The notes below the pieces were generated by a model. The model was not told where the DNA came from. It searched no databases and worked only from the letters and a program-made list of their open reading frames with translations. This document shows, piece after piece, positions 11,601 through 23,100 of a stretch of 64,000 nucleotides of DNA (position 1 is its first letter; each line of letters opens with the position of its first letter). The DNA comes from Thermothielavioides terrestris NRRL 8126. Lineage: Eukaryota; Ascomycota; Sordariomycetes; Sordariales; Chaetomiaceae. Position numbers and translations under genes: made by a program. The stretch is from positions 4,154,001-4,218,000 of the forward strand of contig NC_016457.1 in the NCBI RefSeq assembly GCF_000226115.1. Reading direction: 5' to 3'.

Positions 11601-11748
11601 AGAAGGTAGAGTTCAAGGGGGAGGAAAGGGGGGAGGGGGGAGGTCTTTGGATCGTGTGCAACCGATTCTATGATACAGTCTATGATACAGAAGTTGTGTG
11701 TCTATATGGTTCACATTATATACATACATCCTACATCCCATCGCCGAT

Positions 11749-14136
11749 TTACTCGCTCTCTCGTTTGTCGATATACCCCGTCTTCGCCAGCGCCTCCTCA
11801 AACAACTCCCTACACCGAATCCTACTCCCCAGCCGCGCGCACAGCAGAAACGCGCCGCTGAGCTTCCGATGCAGGCTGTACGTCTCCTCAGGCGGCGGCG
11901 CCAGCCGCTCGTTCACCATGACGGGGATCAGCGCCCTGACGCGGTCCGTGATGGTCTGGCCGCTGAAGTCGTAGACCTCGGGCGCGGAGCGCATGAACGG
12001 CTCGGCCAGGGTCAGCACGCTGGTGACGTGGGCGTCGACCATGGCGCGGCTCTCGAGGCCGGTCAGGTAGCCGAGCTGCTGGCTCAGGTCGCGCACGGCG
12101 GGGCGGTCGGCGCGCGAGGCGGCCTCGAGCAGGCGCACGTACAGGGCGACGAAGTCGGGCGGGTACTCGCGCGCGGCGCCGAAGTCGAGCAGCTCGAGCC
12201 GGCCCGTGCCCGCGTTGTACAGGAAGTTGGTCCAGTTCGGGTCCGTCTGCATGAAGCGGAACTCGGCGATCTCGCGCAGGCACAGCCGCAGCAGCTGCGT
12301 GCCGATCCAGTCGCGCTGCTCGCGGCTGAGCGTCGGCGCCGCCCGCGTCACCGCCACCCCGTCCATGAACTCCATCGTCAGCACCTGCTTGCCGCTGGCG
12401 TGGCGGAAGACCCGCGGCACGGAGAAGACGGGGTCTTCTGATGATGGGGGTGAGGATGATGACGAAGAGGAGGAGGAGGGGCCGAGGAGAAGCTCGCGGT
12501 AGCGCTCGGCGCACTCGGCTTCGCGTACGTAGTCGCATTCCCAGGCGAGCTCGGTGCGGGCGTTGTCGATGGTCTTGTTGAGGTAGAGGCCCTTGGGGAG
12601 GAGCTTGGTGGCGGCGAGCAGGACGGAGAGGTTGTCGAGATCCGAGTTGATCGAGTCGGCCACGCCGGGGAACTGGATCTTGACGGCCACCCGGGTGCCG
12701 TCGGATTTGAGCGTCGCGCGGTGGACTTGACCGATGGAGGCGGCTGCGATGGGCTTGTCCTCGAACTCATCGAACAGGTCGCGCCAGTTCTCGCCCAGGT
12801 TGGCGACGAGGACCCGGTCTCGCTGCCAGGCCGGCATGTAGTCTGCTCGGTCCTGGACTCGCTGGAGCACTTCCAGCATGGGAGCCGGGAGCATTTTGGC
12901 GTCCTGGAAGCTCATCATCTGCCCGAGCTTGAGCGCCGCGCCGCGCATCCGGGAGAGCTTGGCTACCAGCCGCTCCAAGTTTGCGGCGCTGAGCATTACC
13001 GACCCTGAGCTGCTACTGCCGCCGACCGCGCGACTGATCCCCTCCCCGATTGCGCCTGCGAACATGCCTGCTGCAAGGCCGCCGTAGTTCCACAGCCGGC
13101 CGATCCGCGAGGAGGGCACGCGGGACTCGCGGAGTTGGTAGCTCGCAGCGCCAGACGACACCGGTGATGACGAGCCCGTCAACTCGGCAATAATGCTCGC
13201 GTCTTCCTGGGATAGCGTCTTCGGTTCGGTGGGTTCTGGCGCCGGGGCGACCGGGATCGCCGCTGCGGGCTCTTGGCGAGGCGTCTTCTCAGGGGCTTCC
13301 CGCCTGCCGGCGTCGGTCATCGTAGATTCTTCGGCAATCTCTTGGGATGTAGGTGATTGCATCGGCTTGGACGCCAGGCCCTCAGAAGCGGCTGACACAG
13401 CCGTTCGCTCGACGTCTTCCACTGCTTCGGTCCTGTCCGCTACTTCTCGGGGCGCGGCCGGCGTCTCCTCTGTACCAGGCGGGATAGGTTTCACCGGTGT
13501 TTGCTCCTGTTCCTCGGCCTCCTTCAGCGCCTCGAGGATTTTAGAGCCCGGTATCGTCCGGAAAACGTTGAGGTCAACATCAGGACGGCCGACAGCCGGC
13601 ATTCTTCCAGATACTGGCGGCGGCCGTTTTGGCGGGACGAAGCCATGCTGCAACATGGCAATCCCACCGTCCGCCCACGGAGCACGCACGAAGTCGGGCT
13701 TCCCTTCGCTGCTTTGATGAGGTGTTTCTCCCGGGGCGTCCGCCATCGGTTCGCCATCTGCTGTCCGCGTTCGGGGGTCGGCCTGAACCTCGGGTTCCCG
13801 TTCCCGGGCGTGCACCCCGTCCTCCGCAGCCGCAGCCGAGGCGGCCATCCCCGCCTCGTCCGGATTCCGCTGTTCCACCTGCTCCGCCTGGACTCTCTCG
13901 TCCGCTTGCCCTTCAGATTCCCGCTGTCGAGTCTGGGCACTCCGTGGTTGCTCCTCCTCCGGCGCCGCCTCCTTCCCCCCTTCCGACGCTCCCCGTCTCA
14001 AGACATCGCGCACGACGGTGGCCTCTCGACCATACCGCTCCAGTTGCCTCGCCCTCAGCGCGACATGTTTTTTGGCCACGGAGCGCGACGCGCTCGCGAC
14101 GGCGGCGAGGTCGACGAGCAGGTCCGCGAGTCGCAT
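11749..14136 (-). CDS. COQ8: Atypical kinase COQ8/ABC1 (UbiB family)
   Basis: UbiB-family ATPase/kinase of the mitochondrial inner membrane, supporting ubiquinone synthesis. Single exon, 795 residues. The family core starts near residue 340 ([19 protein letters not shown]). It contains the KxGQ motif ([12 protein letters not shown], about residue 404), the Ala-rich loop AAASIGQVH in place of a Gly-rich loop, the invariant Lys in [10 protein letters not shown], the ExD region [13 protein letters not shown] and the metal-binding [10 protein letters not shown] near residue 652. Catalytic NFL is present in [11 protein letters not shown] poly-Ser insert (about 570) interrupts the kinase fold. The first 340 residues are low complexity and rich in Glu, Pro and Ala, far longer than in yeast, though the very N-terminus is basic and amphipathic enough for mitochondrial import. 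Confidence 0.93.
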   Translation of the reverse strand: MRLADLLVDLAAVASASRSVAKKHVALRARQLERYGREATVVRDVLRRGASEGGKEAAPEEEQPRSAQTRQRESEGQADERVQAEQVEQRNPDEAGMAASAAAAEDGVHAREREPEVQADPRTRTADGEPMADAPGETPHQSSEGKPDFVRAPWADGGIAMLQHGFVPPKRPPPVSGRMPAVGRPDVDLNVFRTIPGSKILEALKEAEEQEQTPVKPIPPGTEETPAAPREVADRTEAVEDVERTAVSAASEGLASKPMQSPTSQEIAEESTMTDAGRREAPEKTPRQEPAAAIPVAPAPEPTEPKTLSQEDASIIAELTGSSSPVSSGAASYQLRESRVPSSRIGRLWNYGGLAAGMFAGAIGEGISRAVGGSSSSGSVMLSAANLERLVAKLSRMRGAALKLGQMMSFQDAKMLPAPMLEVLQRVQDRADYMPAWQRDRVLVANLGENWRDLFDEFEDKPIAAASIGQVHRATLKSDGTRVAVKIQFPGVADSINSDLDNLSVLLAATKLLPKGLYLNKTIDNARTELAWECDYVREAECAERYRELLLGPSSSSSSSSSPPSSEDPVFSVPRVFRHASGKQVLTMEFMDGVAVTRAAPTLSREQRDWIGTQLLRLCLREIAEFRFMQTDPNWTNFLYNAGTGRLELLDFGAAREYPPDFVALYVRLLEAASRADRPAVRDLSQQLGYLTGLESRAMVDAHVTSVLTLAEPFMRSAPEVYDFSGQTITDRVRALIPVMVNERLAPPPEETYSLHRKLSGAFLLCARLGSRIRCRELFEEALAKTGYIDKRESE

Positions 14137-14780
14137 GTTGCGGGTCTTTTGTTTGTATTATATTCCAACAAGAAATACTCCGTAATGGAACAACGGGGGT
14201 CTACCTCAGTAGTACCCGGGGGCTGTCCATCTCGTCTTACAGATGGGCGGGATTGCAGCCGGGGCACAGACTGACCCGGCCAGGTCGGAAACCGGATCGG
14301 GTGGATGGTTCCCGAGGTCGTGTACTGCGCAAGTGCACAGCGATCAGAACCCACTGCAGGAGCCGCAAATTTTTGGGTGCGGGTGCCTTTGCTGGTAGGG
14401 CGACAGGGGCCCTTGCTAGCGCCGGGAGCGACCCGATCTGCCGGGACGGGACAAGGCTGTCCTGGGCCGATCAGGTGTGGAGCGACATGCATTCCACCCG
14501 ACGCAACGCGCCGCATGGATTGCTGTGTGGATGTGGCGGGACTAAAACAAGTGTACCTAACTACATACCATGGAGTACGTGTTAGAATCGATATGTCTTG
14601 GAAGTGGACACATCATCGTTGAACTGTGCATTGCACAAGACGGGTCGCCAGATTGCAACACCCACGTAGCCGTTGCGATTCGAGCGAATGGAGCGTGCGG
14701 AATACAAATATACATTTCTACTATCTATCGAACCGGGTATCGTTAACGCCCCAACCATGCAATGACCAACCCAATATCCC
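14137..14780. other. Intergenic between COQ8 and ESS2
   Basis: COQ8 promoter and the 3' UTR of the next minus-strand gene. No gene recognised. Confidence 0.5.
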
Positions 14781-16238
14781 CTACTTAGCAACATTCCTCA
14801 ACCTCGAGCCCTTTGGCCGCGGCGTAGCCTTCGGCGTGAACTCGAGAGAATTACCAAACGGCGACGCCGAGGGCCCCGTGGCCCCGGAGCTGCCGATCTT
14901 CCCCCACAGCCTCTGCGCAGCCGGCGTCAGCCCTCCGACCGACACCCTCGGACTGCTGGGGAACTTCGGCACCGGCGTGCGCTCCACCTTGCCCGTAAGC
15001 CCCAGCCTGGCCGACGTCCGTTTCGACTGCGAGATCCTCTCCACCAAGCGGTGGTGCAGCGCCTCTCTCTTCCTCTGCTCCCGGATCTGAAACGGATTGG
15101 GCGTGGCGTCCCCGGGGCCGAGGTCGATCAGCGGCAGCTTCTCCTTCTTCTCCTCCCTTCCCGACCGTTGCTGTGGCGCCGGCTCAGGCTCCTCGTCATC
15201 CACGAACGCATACCCGTTCACCCTCGGCGTCTCCCCGCCCCCACGACCACCACCACCAGCCACGCTCGACTCGGCATCGCACGCCCTCCGCTCGCCCGCG
15301 ATCGCGCCCCGGATCTCCGACAGCGTCGGCGACCCGGCGCGCGACGACGACGACGACCTCCTCTCCTCCTCGGCCCTAGCAGCGGCGGGCTGGGGCACGC
15401 GGGTGTTCTCGTAGACGACGCGCTTCGGCCCGGCGCGGCTCTCGGCCTGGGCGCGCTCGGCGACCGTCTCGAGGCGGCCCTCGACGCCGTCGGGCACGAA
15501 CATGAGCTGGTTGTCCGGCCGGGCGCCGCGCCAGTGGTCCGGCGCGGCGGGGCGGTCGGCGGCGTCGCGGTCGCGGATGGCGAGCCGGTCGCGCGCGAAG
15601 CCGTCGTCGGACAGCGCGCCGGCGCCGCGCTGCGCCAGCAGCTTCGCCTCGACCTCTTTCTGCTTGAGTTGTTGTTTGGACGGCAGCTTGTTGCCCGTCC
15701 AGAGCCAGGCGTACTTCTCGACGCGTTTCTGGTTCTGCTTGTCGAGCAGCTTGTAGAAGGACTCGTTGTCCTCGGAGGTGTATTTCGATTGGAAGGCGGC
15801 GAGGGAGAGGCTGGTGTCGACGGCGGGCTGCCCTTGGGTTGCCGCAGCGCTGGTTGCCGCGGATGCGACAGACGCGGGCGTGTCACCGACGAAGTTGAGC
15901 GGCGTCTTGCCTGCGGCGGCCTGCGGCTGGCGCAGGGGTGTCGCGAGTGTCCGCCGCCGACCCGGGGTCATGACCTGGCGCAGCCGGCGGCTAGCGCTCT
16001 CGATCCATTCTTCGTCCTTGGATTCGAGGGCGTCGAGGTACTCGTGCTGCGTTTCGCTCTCGAGGAGGCCCGGGAAGAAGTCGCGGGCGATGATGTGCGA
16101 GAGGGCCTCGGTGTAGGTGTCTTCGTCGAGCACGCGCTTCGGTCGTTTGATGCGCTTTGCGGGCGGAGGTGGCGGCATCAGCTCCGTGTCTGTCCGCTTG
16201 CGCACAAGCGCAGTCGACTGGGCTCCCGGCAAATCCAT
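14781..16238 (-). CDS. Nuclear protein ESS2/DGCR14 (Es2 family), splicing-associated
   Basis: Es2/DGCR14 proteins are nuclear factors found with late spliceosomal complexes. Single exon, 485 residues. The signature is seen at once: KRPKRVLDEDTYTEALSHII, then ARDFFPGLLESETQHEYLDALES (about residues 35-75). A second conserved block follows at 150-205 (LSLAAFQSKYTSEDNESFYKLLDKQNQKR and YAWLWTGNKLPSKQQLK). A third is near 245 (RPDNQLMFVPDGVE), and the C-terminal NPFQIREQRKREALHHRLVE plus LTPAAQRLWGKI closes the fold. Regions between are Ser/Arg/Gly-rich and probably disordered. Length agrees with the family. It is divergent from the RING-variant gene. Confidence 0.92.
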   Translation of the reverse strand: MDLPGAQSTALVRKRTDTELMPPPPPAKRIKRPKRVLDEDTYTEALSHIIARDFFPGLLESETQHEYLDALESKDEEWIESASRRLRQVMTPGRRRTLATPLRQPQAAAGKTPLNFVGDTPASVASAATSAAATQGQPAVDTSLSLAAFQSKYTSEDNESFYKLLDKQNQKRVEKYAWLWTGNKLPSKQQLKQKEVEAKLLAQRGAGALSDDGFARDRLAIRDRDAADRPAAPDHWRGARPDNQLMFVPDGVEGRLETVAERAQAESRAGPKRVVYENTRVPQPAAARAEEERRSSSSSRAGSPTLSEIRGAIAGERRACDAESSVAGGGGRGGGETPRVNGYAFVDDEEPEPAPQQRSGREEKKEKLPLIDLGPGDATPNPFQIREQRKREALHHRLVERISQSKRTSARLGLTGKVERTPVPKFPSSPRVSVGGLTPAAQRLWGKIGSSGATGPSASPFGNSLEFTPKATPRPKGSRLRNVAK

Positions 16239-17167
16239 CGTGCTTTGGTGTCGCGCAACGACGTAGCGGGAGGACTGGGTTCATTCGGGGTTTCCGGGGC
16301 GGCGGCGGTGTCAATCACACTGATTGTCGCTGGTGGAGGGGGAGTTATCGGCAGCCCCACACAGTAAGGATGACGAAAACGTTAACAGTTAGTTATAGGC
16401 AGGTTTGAATTGTCATAACCAGGTAACTAACGTTATCCGCAGTCCATCCGCACTGTGATAATCCATCCTGAATACGTCAATACAACAAGAGCAAGACCCC
16501 CCGTCCTCCATATCCAGCATTCCCGGATGTCTCATCTCTAAGTGCTACCCACTGATCTGCGTTGCCAGACCTCTTGAAGTTGTCATGCAGGAAGCCACAG
16601 AGGATTGGTGCCCGTTCCTGAGTGAATTGAGGGGCTTAAAGCTAATTACTTAGGCACTTCGTCCTGGCCGGGAGCAACGCCTCCTGTGAAGATAGAAGCC
16701 TCCTGCATAAAAGTGGGCAGACCGGGCTCTGCATAAGACGTAACTGTTCCGTACTTAGACGCCAAACCGGAGGGACGTTGACCGAACTGGGCACCTGAGC
16801 AGCCCGACCCTATGGGCACGGGTAACACGGAGGTTTCGGCGAGCCAGTTGGTCTGGGAGCGGCCGTGTCAGGGTGATCTCATCTCGGCGGGAAGGGGGTG
16901 ATAAAGCCCCTTTCCTCTCCGCCGACCAAGGTTTCTGTCGGTTTGCAAGTCTGCGACTGACACACCACAAATCTTCGGATCGATCACCAATTTTGCCTTG
17001 TTTGCCTAGCCCACCTCACGCTTCCTAGCTGCTTGAGCGGCCGGCTTCATCGAGAACCTCCGAGTGACTGGCGTGCGGCCCAGCTATCGACTTGCCGCGC
17101 ATTCGCAATTCCCCCACATCACTCACTCCGGCATCTCGTCGCCATTTTACGCACGGCGGTTCTCACG
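16239..17167. promoter_or_regulatory. Divergent upstream region of ESS2 and RING-variant gene
   Basis: Over 900 nt between two genes transcribed apart. An open frame continues upstream of the RING gene start to about 17033, but only from a TTG codon. No further gene or RNA was recognised. Confidence 0.45.
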
Positions 17168-17809
17168 ATGGCGCGAACGACAAACGGCGGAACCAGCATG
17201 GAAACGTCCAGCAACCAACCAGCGCAGGCGCCGGGGGACAACACCTGTCCCATATGTTGGCAGCCCATCCTGCCCCCGACCGTCGGCCGCGCAGGTCGCG
17301 AGGGCTGGAGCGCCCTGCCCTGCGGCCACCGCTTCGGCAGCGTATGCATCAAGAAGCACCTCGGCATGGAGGCCCATAACGAGCCGCTCTGCCCCGTCTG
17401 CCGAAGCCCTGCCTACCACGAGCCATGCCGCCACCCCGTGCTGCCCTTCGTGCTCGATCGGAACGGCAACCACCCCGAGCTGGTCAAGGACGCGTTCGGG
17501 AAGCTGCGGCACGTCAGAGGCCCGGCGTACCTCGCCAAGGAGCTCTGTGCATACTGTCTTCCGCCGTCCGGCCGGGACACGGCGCTCCTCCTGGCGGCGG
17601 ACGTCAGTCGTGTCCCGCCCGGGTCAGCACAAACCATCGTCGTGATGTCGGAGCAAGATCTACTGTCGTCGCCAACCGTGATCAGGCAAGATATGGGCAC
17701 TTATCAGGTCATACGTTACATTGGAGGAGGATGGTGGGACGAAATTGTGCAAGCTCGGTATCTGGACTGGAAAGACTGGTGGAATGAGCAAGTGCCTCGG
17801 ACGGTGTGA
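17168..17809 (+). CDS. RING-variant zinc-finger protein
   Basis: Uncharacterised 213-residue protein with one N-terminal zinc-finger module, possibly an E3 ubiquitin ligase. The finger spans about residues 27-78: CPIC, a long loop, LPCGHRFGSVCIKKHL, then CPVCR. The order fits a RING, but the fifth ligand position (H-x2-C/H-x2-C) is Gly, as in CGHRFGSVC, so it may bind one zinc atypically. The remaining 130 residues have no motif I recognise; they include a second CAYC pair and a Trp-rich end (GGGWWDEIVQARYLDWKDWW). The start is the first ATG (MARTTNGG); upstream in-frame sequence has no ATG. Single exon. Confidence 0.72.
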   Translation: MARTTNGGTSMETSSNQPAQAPGDNTCPICWQPILPPTVGRAGREGWSALPCGHRFGSVCIKKHLGMEAHNEPLCPVCRSPAYHEPCRHPVLPFVLDRNGNHPELVKDAFGKLRHVRGPAYLAKELCAYCLPPSGRDTALLLAADVSRVPPGSAQTIVVMSEQDLLSSPTVIRQDMGTYQVIRYIGGGWWDEIVQARYLDWKDWWNEQVPRTV

Positions 17810-18193
17810 TGGTCAGCCGCATGGGGCTTGGGAGGGAAACGGGAGTTGAACGGGAGTTGAAGTTTACCTCATGGTTGCTTTAAGGTTAGGGTGCACAGTA
17901 CGGAGTCTAGCTACACACGGTTACCTTATTACCTACCTTAGCTCATTCAACCACTGCGCTCAACCACCTCACAAACCAAACACCCACGATAACAGTGGGG
18001 TTCACATCACACAGCACCCCCTCCAACTCGAACGCCAACTCGATCTAGATTTCGACCTCAATCTCGACCTCGGAATCGATTTGGATTCGGCCATAAATTA
18101 GTAACCCACACGTCAACAACCATACTTACGGAGACCTACCTTAGTTTCGGGTGGATGCGCCATGCGAGCGCATGACCCCCTCGGGCCTGCAAG
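17810..18193. other. Intergenic upstream of HUS1
   Basis: RING-gene 3' UTR and HUS1 promoter. Around 18030-18085 there is a run of imperfect TCGA-type hexamer repeats (CTCGAT/CTCGAC variants). The short open frame across it (17871-18101) looks like chance. Confidence 0.45.
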
Positions 18194-19448
18194 ATGCGGT
18201 TCAAGACCGACCTCAAAAATGTGAGGACGTTTTCAAGTGAGCCACTTTGGTTGCCGTTCCAACCCCAGCGGCACGGATACACTCTAATCCTACGCAGAAC
18301 TCACCGCGGCGCTGAACTCGCTCGAGAAGATCGCATGGGTGCGACTCGACGATGACACGGTCCGCTTCACCGTCATCCCCGACACGGGGTCCCAAGTATG
18401 GGCGTATGCTTACCCCCGTTCCCTCGGCCGGCAAGCCAGCCAACCACTTACTAACCAATCGCCCAGCTCTCTCTCGGTTGACCTGATCTTCGACAACTAC
18501 CACATCCAGTCCGCCGAGCCGAACAACACCATCAACCTTGAACTGCCCCTCGGCCCGCTGCAGCGCGCGCTCAAGTCCGCCGTTGGCAGCAGCTATGCCA
18601 ACCTGCGCCTCACCAAGCGCGACGGCATCCCCATGCTGTCCATGACCATCCACACCATGACCAAGGACAGCGCCCAGGACGCCCGCGGCTTCGGCTTTGG
18701 CGGGGGCCCCGGCGGCTTCGCGGGCGCCGCGGGCGGGCGTCACCACCATCGCAACCAAGCCGACGCCAACGCCGACCCGACTGACCAGGACCCCTTCGCC
18801 GACCCGGACCTCTTCCCGCAGGAGTCTCTCGAGCTCACCATGAAGCGCGAGCGTGAGAAGATCATCACCCAGGACATCCCTGTGCGCGTGCTGCACCCGG
18901 ACACCGTCGAGACCATCATGCAGCCCAAAGTCCGCGAGCCCGACGTGCACATCCAGCTGCCCCCACTGCTCCAACTCAAAGCCATCTCAGACCGCTTCAC
19001 CAAACTAGCCCTCACCGCCAGCAGCAGCGGCGGCGGCATCACCACCTCCTCCGCCGCCAGCCGCCCCAGCGCCTCCAACCACCCGAAGCTGACGCTCTCA
19101 GCCAACATGCACGGCTCGCTGCGCCTGCGCCTCGCGACCGAGACGCTGGACATCACGTCGGTGTGGCACGGGCTGGACAACCCGGAGCTGGACCCGAGCC
19201 AGCTGGCGATGCCGCTGGCGGAGCACCCGAGCACGCGCTTCCGCGAGGCCGGGCCGGACCGGTGGGCGACGGTGCGCGTCGACGGGCGCGACTGGAGCCG
19301 CGTGCTGAGCGTCGGCCGCCTCGAGGGCCGCGTCATCGCCTGCTTCGCCGACGAGCACGCCCTGATCCTGTACGTCTACGTGCCCCACGTCGACGACGTC
19401 GCTGCCGAGGACGTCGTGACCTATTACGTGTCGAGTTATAGCGCTTGA
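18194..19448 (+). CDS. HUS1: DNA damage checkpoint clamp protein Hus1
   Basis: Subunit of the Rad9-Rad1-Hus1 (9-1-1) sliding clamp, which is loaded at damaged DNA and recruits the checkpoint kinase. Exons 18194-18236, 18298-18403 and 18467-19448 give 376 residues. The start MRFKTDLKNVRTFSKLTAALNSLEK is rebuilt across intron 1 and matches the family N-terminus. Intron 2 (GTATGC donor, CTTACTAACC branch site, CCCAG acceptor, 63 nt) has no in-frame stop. The PCNA-like fold continues with LSVDLIFDNYHIQS, LELPLGPLQRALKSA and LRLTKRDGIPMLSMTI. A Gly/His/Asp-rich insert (about 145-185) precedes QDIPVRVLHPDTVETIMQP. The C-terminus LILYVYVPHVDDVAAEDVVTYYVSSYSA is typical. Converges on SEC16. Confidence 0.92.
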
Positions 19449-20128
19449 TTTCCTTTGCTCAAAAAAAGGTTGGTTGTTCTCGGAGCTGGTGCTTATGGGT
19501 TGTTTGCGTCTTTGCTAGCCGGTTTGAGGACAATAAAAAGGGACGGGCGTTACGGGCGCGCTCGGCATCAATGAAGACGTGATACCGTTGTTCAGGGCAG
19601 AAGTCCAGCTTCAAAACGGGCGAAGAATAGCCAAGGATGTTGCTTTTATGGATTGTTGGATCCGTAGTTGTGTTGCGCCCCATGACTTCCTGCAGTGCAT
19701 CTGAGAGCGAATTCGGGGTGACTCTTCCCCTGGTCTGGCTGCAACACAGCAAGCAAGACCCTTCACGAAACCATCAGACAAATTCAAAGAACCCCAATTC
19801 AATGAAGCATCCTGGACTTGTTGCCGAGCTCATGCATGATTTGCTCCTCTCCATTAAGGCAAGTTCATACAGCGTTGCGATAAATATACATCCAAAAAAA
19901 CACAGTTTCCCCTTTCAAACCTTCCCAACCAAAACATCGCAGCCAAAACCGTCACCGCCTCTCGCTGGAGGCGGCAAGCACTCCTGGCCGAACACCCAGT
20001 GATTACAAATCTAACAATAATTATACAATCCCCCATCCATACATACGCCAACTCCCTCTCGTTTAGAATCATCCCACCCACTCAACCCCCCGCAAAAACA
20101 ACACACCGCATGGAACCCCGGACCCGAC
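19449..20128. other. Convergent 3' flanks of HUS1 and SEC16
   Basis: 680 nt between two stop codons. It contains the likely HUS1 polyadenylation signal at 19532-19537 and otherwise no recognised feature. Confidence 0.5.
19532..19537 (+). terminator. Polyadenylation signal AATAAA after HUS1
   Basis: Exact AATAAA, 84 nt past the HUS1 stop codon, in a suitable position for the 3' end of that transcript. Confidence 0.5.
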
Positions 20129-23100
20129 TCACTGGCCCATAACATCCACATACCGCGCCGCCTTCCGCCCCTTCCTGGCCGCGCCGGGCTTCCTGGGCCC
20201 CGCAGCCCCCAACAAGTCATCGATACTGCTCGAGTTGCTCAGGCTGGTCGGCGGCCGCGGCGTGCCCGCGCCCGTGCCGGTGCCCGTGCTGCTGCCGCTG
20301 CCCGCTCCCAGCGGCGGGGCACTAGCCGTGCTGGTGTTGGACGCGGACCGCAGCATCGACACCGGCCCGGCCGGCGGCGGCGGCAGCGAGCCGCCTGCGG
20401 CGCCGGATGCCGGGAGGCTCGTGTCGGACGAGGAGGACGGGGGCGGGGGGCCGACGCTTGAGGAGCGCGCCGATGACCTCGGCGGCGGGGCGCTAGCGCG
20501 GCCTGCGTCTGGGCCTGAGCCTGAGCCGGGCGGAGGACCGGCAGAGCTGGCGCTGACGGACCGCGGGCTGGGGCCCTTGGGTGGCGGGGGCGTGGCTTTC
20601 TTGGTTGTGTCTTCGGGGCCGGCGTTCTTGTTGACCCAGCGCTTGAGTTCGGGGTCGTAGTAGAAGGAATTTGGCTCTCCTAGCTTGGCGCGGATCGGCT
20701 TGTTCGGAGCTGATGCATCTTGGGACGCCGAATCCTTCTTGGCGCCGCCGCCGAACCAGGATGTGAAGCCCCAGCCTTTCTTGGCTTGCTTGGCTGCTTC
20801 GGCGCGTTTGGCTGAGCTGGTGTTAGCGTGCTCTGTTATCCAAGTGCTTGCTTGTAAGATGGGCTTACCATCTTCCTCGGCCACCCTGCGGATCAACTCG
20901 GCGTTCTCCCGGTCCTTCTCCTCCTTGGTCTTCTCGGCGGGCTTCGGCATTGGGAAGTCATCCTCGTCGTCGTACATGATGCCCTTCTTCTTCGGCTTTG
21001 GCTTCGACTCTTCGCCAGAGTCAGCATCATCGTTGGATGACTCGGGCCCCGGCTCGTAAGACGGCGGTTCGTAGCCATACGGCTGGTACGAAGGCGGCTC
21101 ATAGGAGCTGCCTCCAGAACCCTCATCAGAAGCACTGTTCTGCCCCTGTGCAGGCGGCTCGTCTGCTGTGAGCGAAGGTGGCTCGTACCCATAGGAAGGG
21201 GGTTGGCATCCAGACGGTTTAGGAGATTGACCAGGAGCGTCCGAAGCGCGGTCGGAGTTGGTTTCACCAACCGACATGCCGGGATAGCCAATAGTTTGAG
21301 GGGGAGCACTCGCGGGGGTTTGAGGCGGCGCTGACGTAGAGACTGTGCTGTACGGTGACTCCTGTGGTGCGCTATACCCGGCACTATAAGGCGTGTACGC
21401 CGCAGCCGGCGAAGCGCTCCTGACCGGGCTGTCCGAGCCCGCACGTTGTTCCAAAGACCGCCTGGGCAGCTCGAACGAGCCTCGGTTCAGATCGCTCGAT
21501 GTCCGCTCCATCGATGACCGAGGTGCGTATGCCGAGGTCGAGGGTCTGCTGCTGGTGCCCGCGGGTTGAGCAGCCCCCGGCGCATAGCGAGATGCAGCCC
21601 TAGTTGGCGGCGCTGAAACCGGGACCGGGCCGTTAGGCAGAGGCGGTGGCACGCCGTAACTGGGCACTGCAGCGCCAAACGTCTCCAGATTGTTGGTCGA
21701 GGGCGACCGGCTGATGGTTGGGGTGCCCCCCGCGATGCGAGCAAACGGCCCAGACTCTGCCTCCCCTGTTGATCCTTGGCCAGACACTTCGTCGTCGCCG
21801 GCGACAAACTTGTTGAATCTGCTCCATACCGAGTCCGAGACCTTATTCATGCTCGGCTTGGGGATCCAGGAATTGGATTCCTCCTTGGGGGCCGACTTGA
21901 GGCGCCTCAAGAGGTCCTCAACAGCATTCTCCAGGATGGGATGGTGATACGGAGATCTCTTGGTCTGCGACGTGATTGCCGTTGCGATCGCATCACAATA
22001 CTGTAAGGCCTTGTCCCTGAACCCGTACTCGGCCAATACCAAGGCATGTTGCAACTTGTAGGCCGCTAAGTGCGGGTTCGTGATGGGCACGCTGGAGCCT
22101 CCAGCAAGACTCTGGCCATACTCGTAGACCTCGCTTAGCAGGAGTGGCTCGATCTCCTTGGCGAATTGCTCGGCCTGCTTCTTGTGGTCCGATCCGACAA
22201 GCACAAAATGCGAGTTTGGGTCATCTAGGCCACCGAAGACGGTGTAGCTGCGAGCGAACATGAAGCAGATGTGGGCTGCCTCTGCTCTCCCATAGCCGGA
22301 CAGCAATACGCCGAGCGAATTAATCGCCCGCACGTCATCGGAGCTCCTGTTGCTGAGGATCAAGCTGAGCGTCTCCCGCCACTTGTCGAGCCCTTCCATG
22401 GCATCCTTCGAAGGCCCAGATGCCGCATTTGTGGCCATGAGCTGCAGTCCGGCACGGGCGTGCACTGGCACGAGCTCATCGATGCTCTCCTCATGATTCC
22501 CAGCGAGTACCTCGTACAAAGCAGCAAGGGACTCATTGTTGTGGCCTGGGAAGTTCACCTCTTTCTTCACGAACTCTTGCGCAACCTGCTTGTACAGATT
22601 GGGCATGAGGGCGCCAGAAAGCAGGAGAGCGTGACCCCACAGGCGCTGGTCCACCGCTGCCCAGATAGCCTTTTCGGACTCGCCGGCAAGGAGATGCCGA
22701 CGAATCTGCTCAACGGTAGAGGAGCTGACCCCGTCACCCTGTACACCGGTTGCCGGGGCGCCGCTGAGCCCGAGGGCGGCCGCGCCGTTCGTATAGGGCG
22801 CTGCGATTTCTGGGGGCTCAATGCCAGGTGACAAGATGTCCCGAACGGCCTTCTCGACAGTTGGGTTACCCTCCAGGACGCCGTCGTGCTCGACGAAGAC
22901 GCGAAGTATCTTCCATAGAAGAACTCGCTCAATGGCGCGTTTGTCTTCATGAGATAGATGGGCAGGGGGAAACAAGGTCGACGGCAAACCCTGTTCCAAA
23001 CTCTCGATGCCGGTGGTCAGCCAGGCAATGGTCTCTTTTTTCTTCGACTTGCCCTTCAGAGGGCCCGGGAACTTTGCCAGCCGCTCCTCCAAAGGAATGA

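Noticed and set aside
15051..16367. 438-codon open frame on the plus strand
   Set aside because: It is antisense to ESS2 and made of Arg/Leu/Val/Gly repeats typical of the complement of GC-rich coding sequence; the minus-strand protein has clear family motifs.
17033..17167. N-terminal extension of the RING-variant protein
   Set aside because: The frame opens at TTG; the first ATG is 17168.
17871..18101. 76-codon frame ending in an Asp/Leu repeat
   Set aside because: It arises from an imperfect TCGA-type repeat in the HUS1 upstream region; no splice or homology support.
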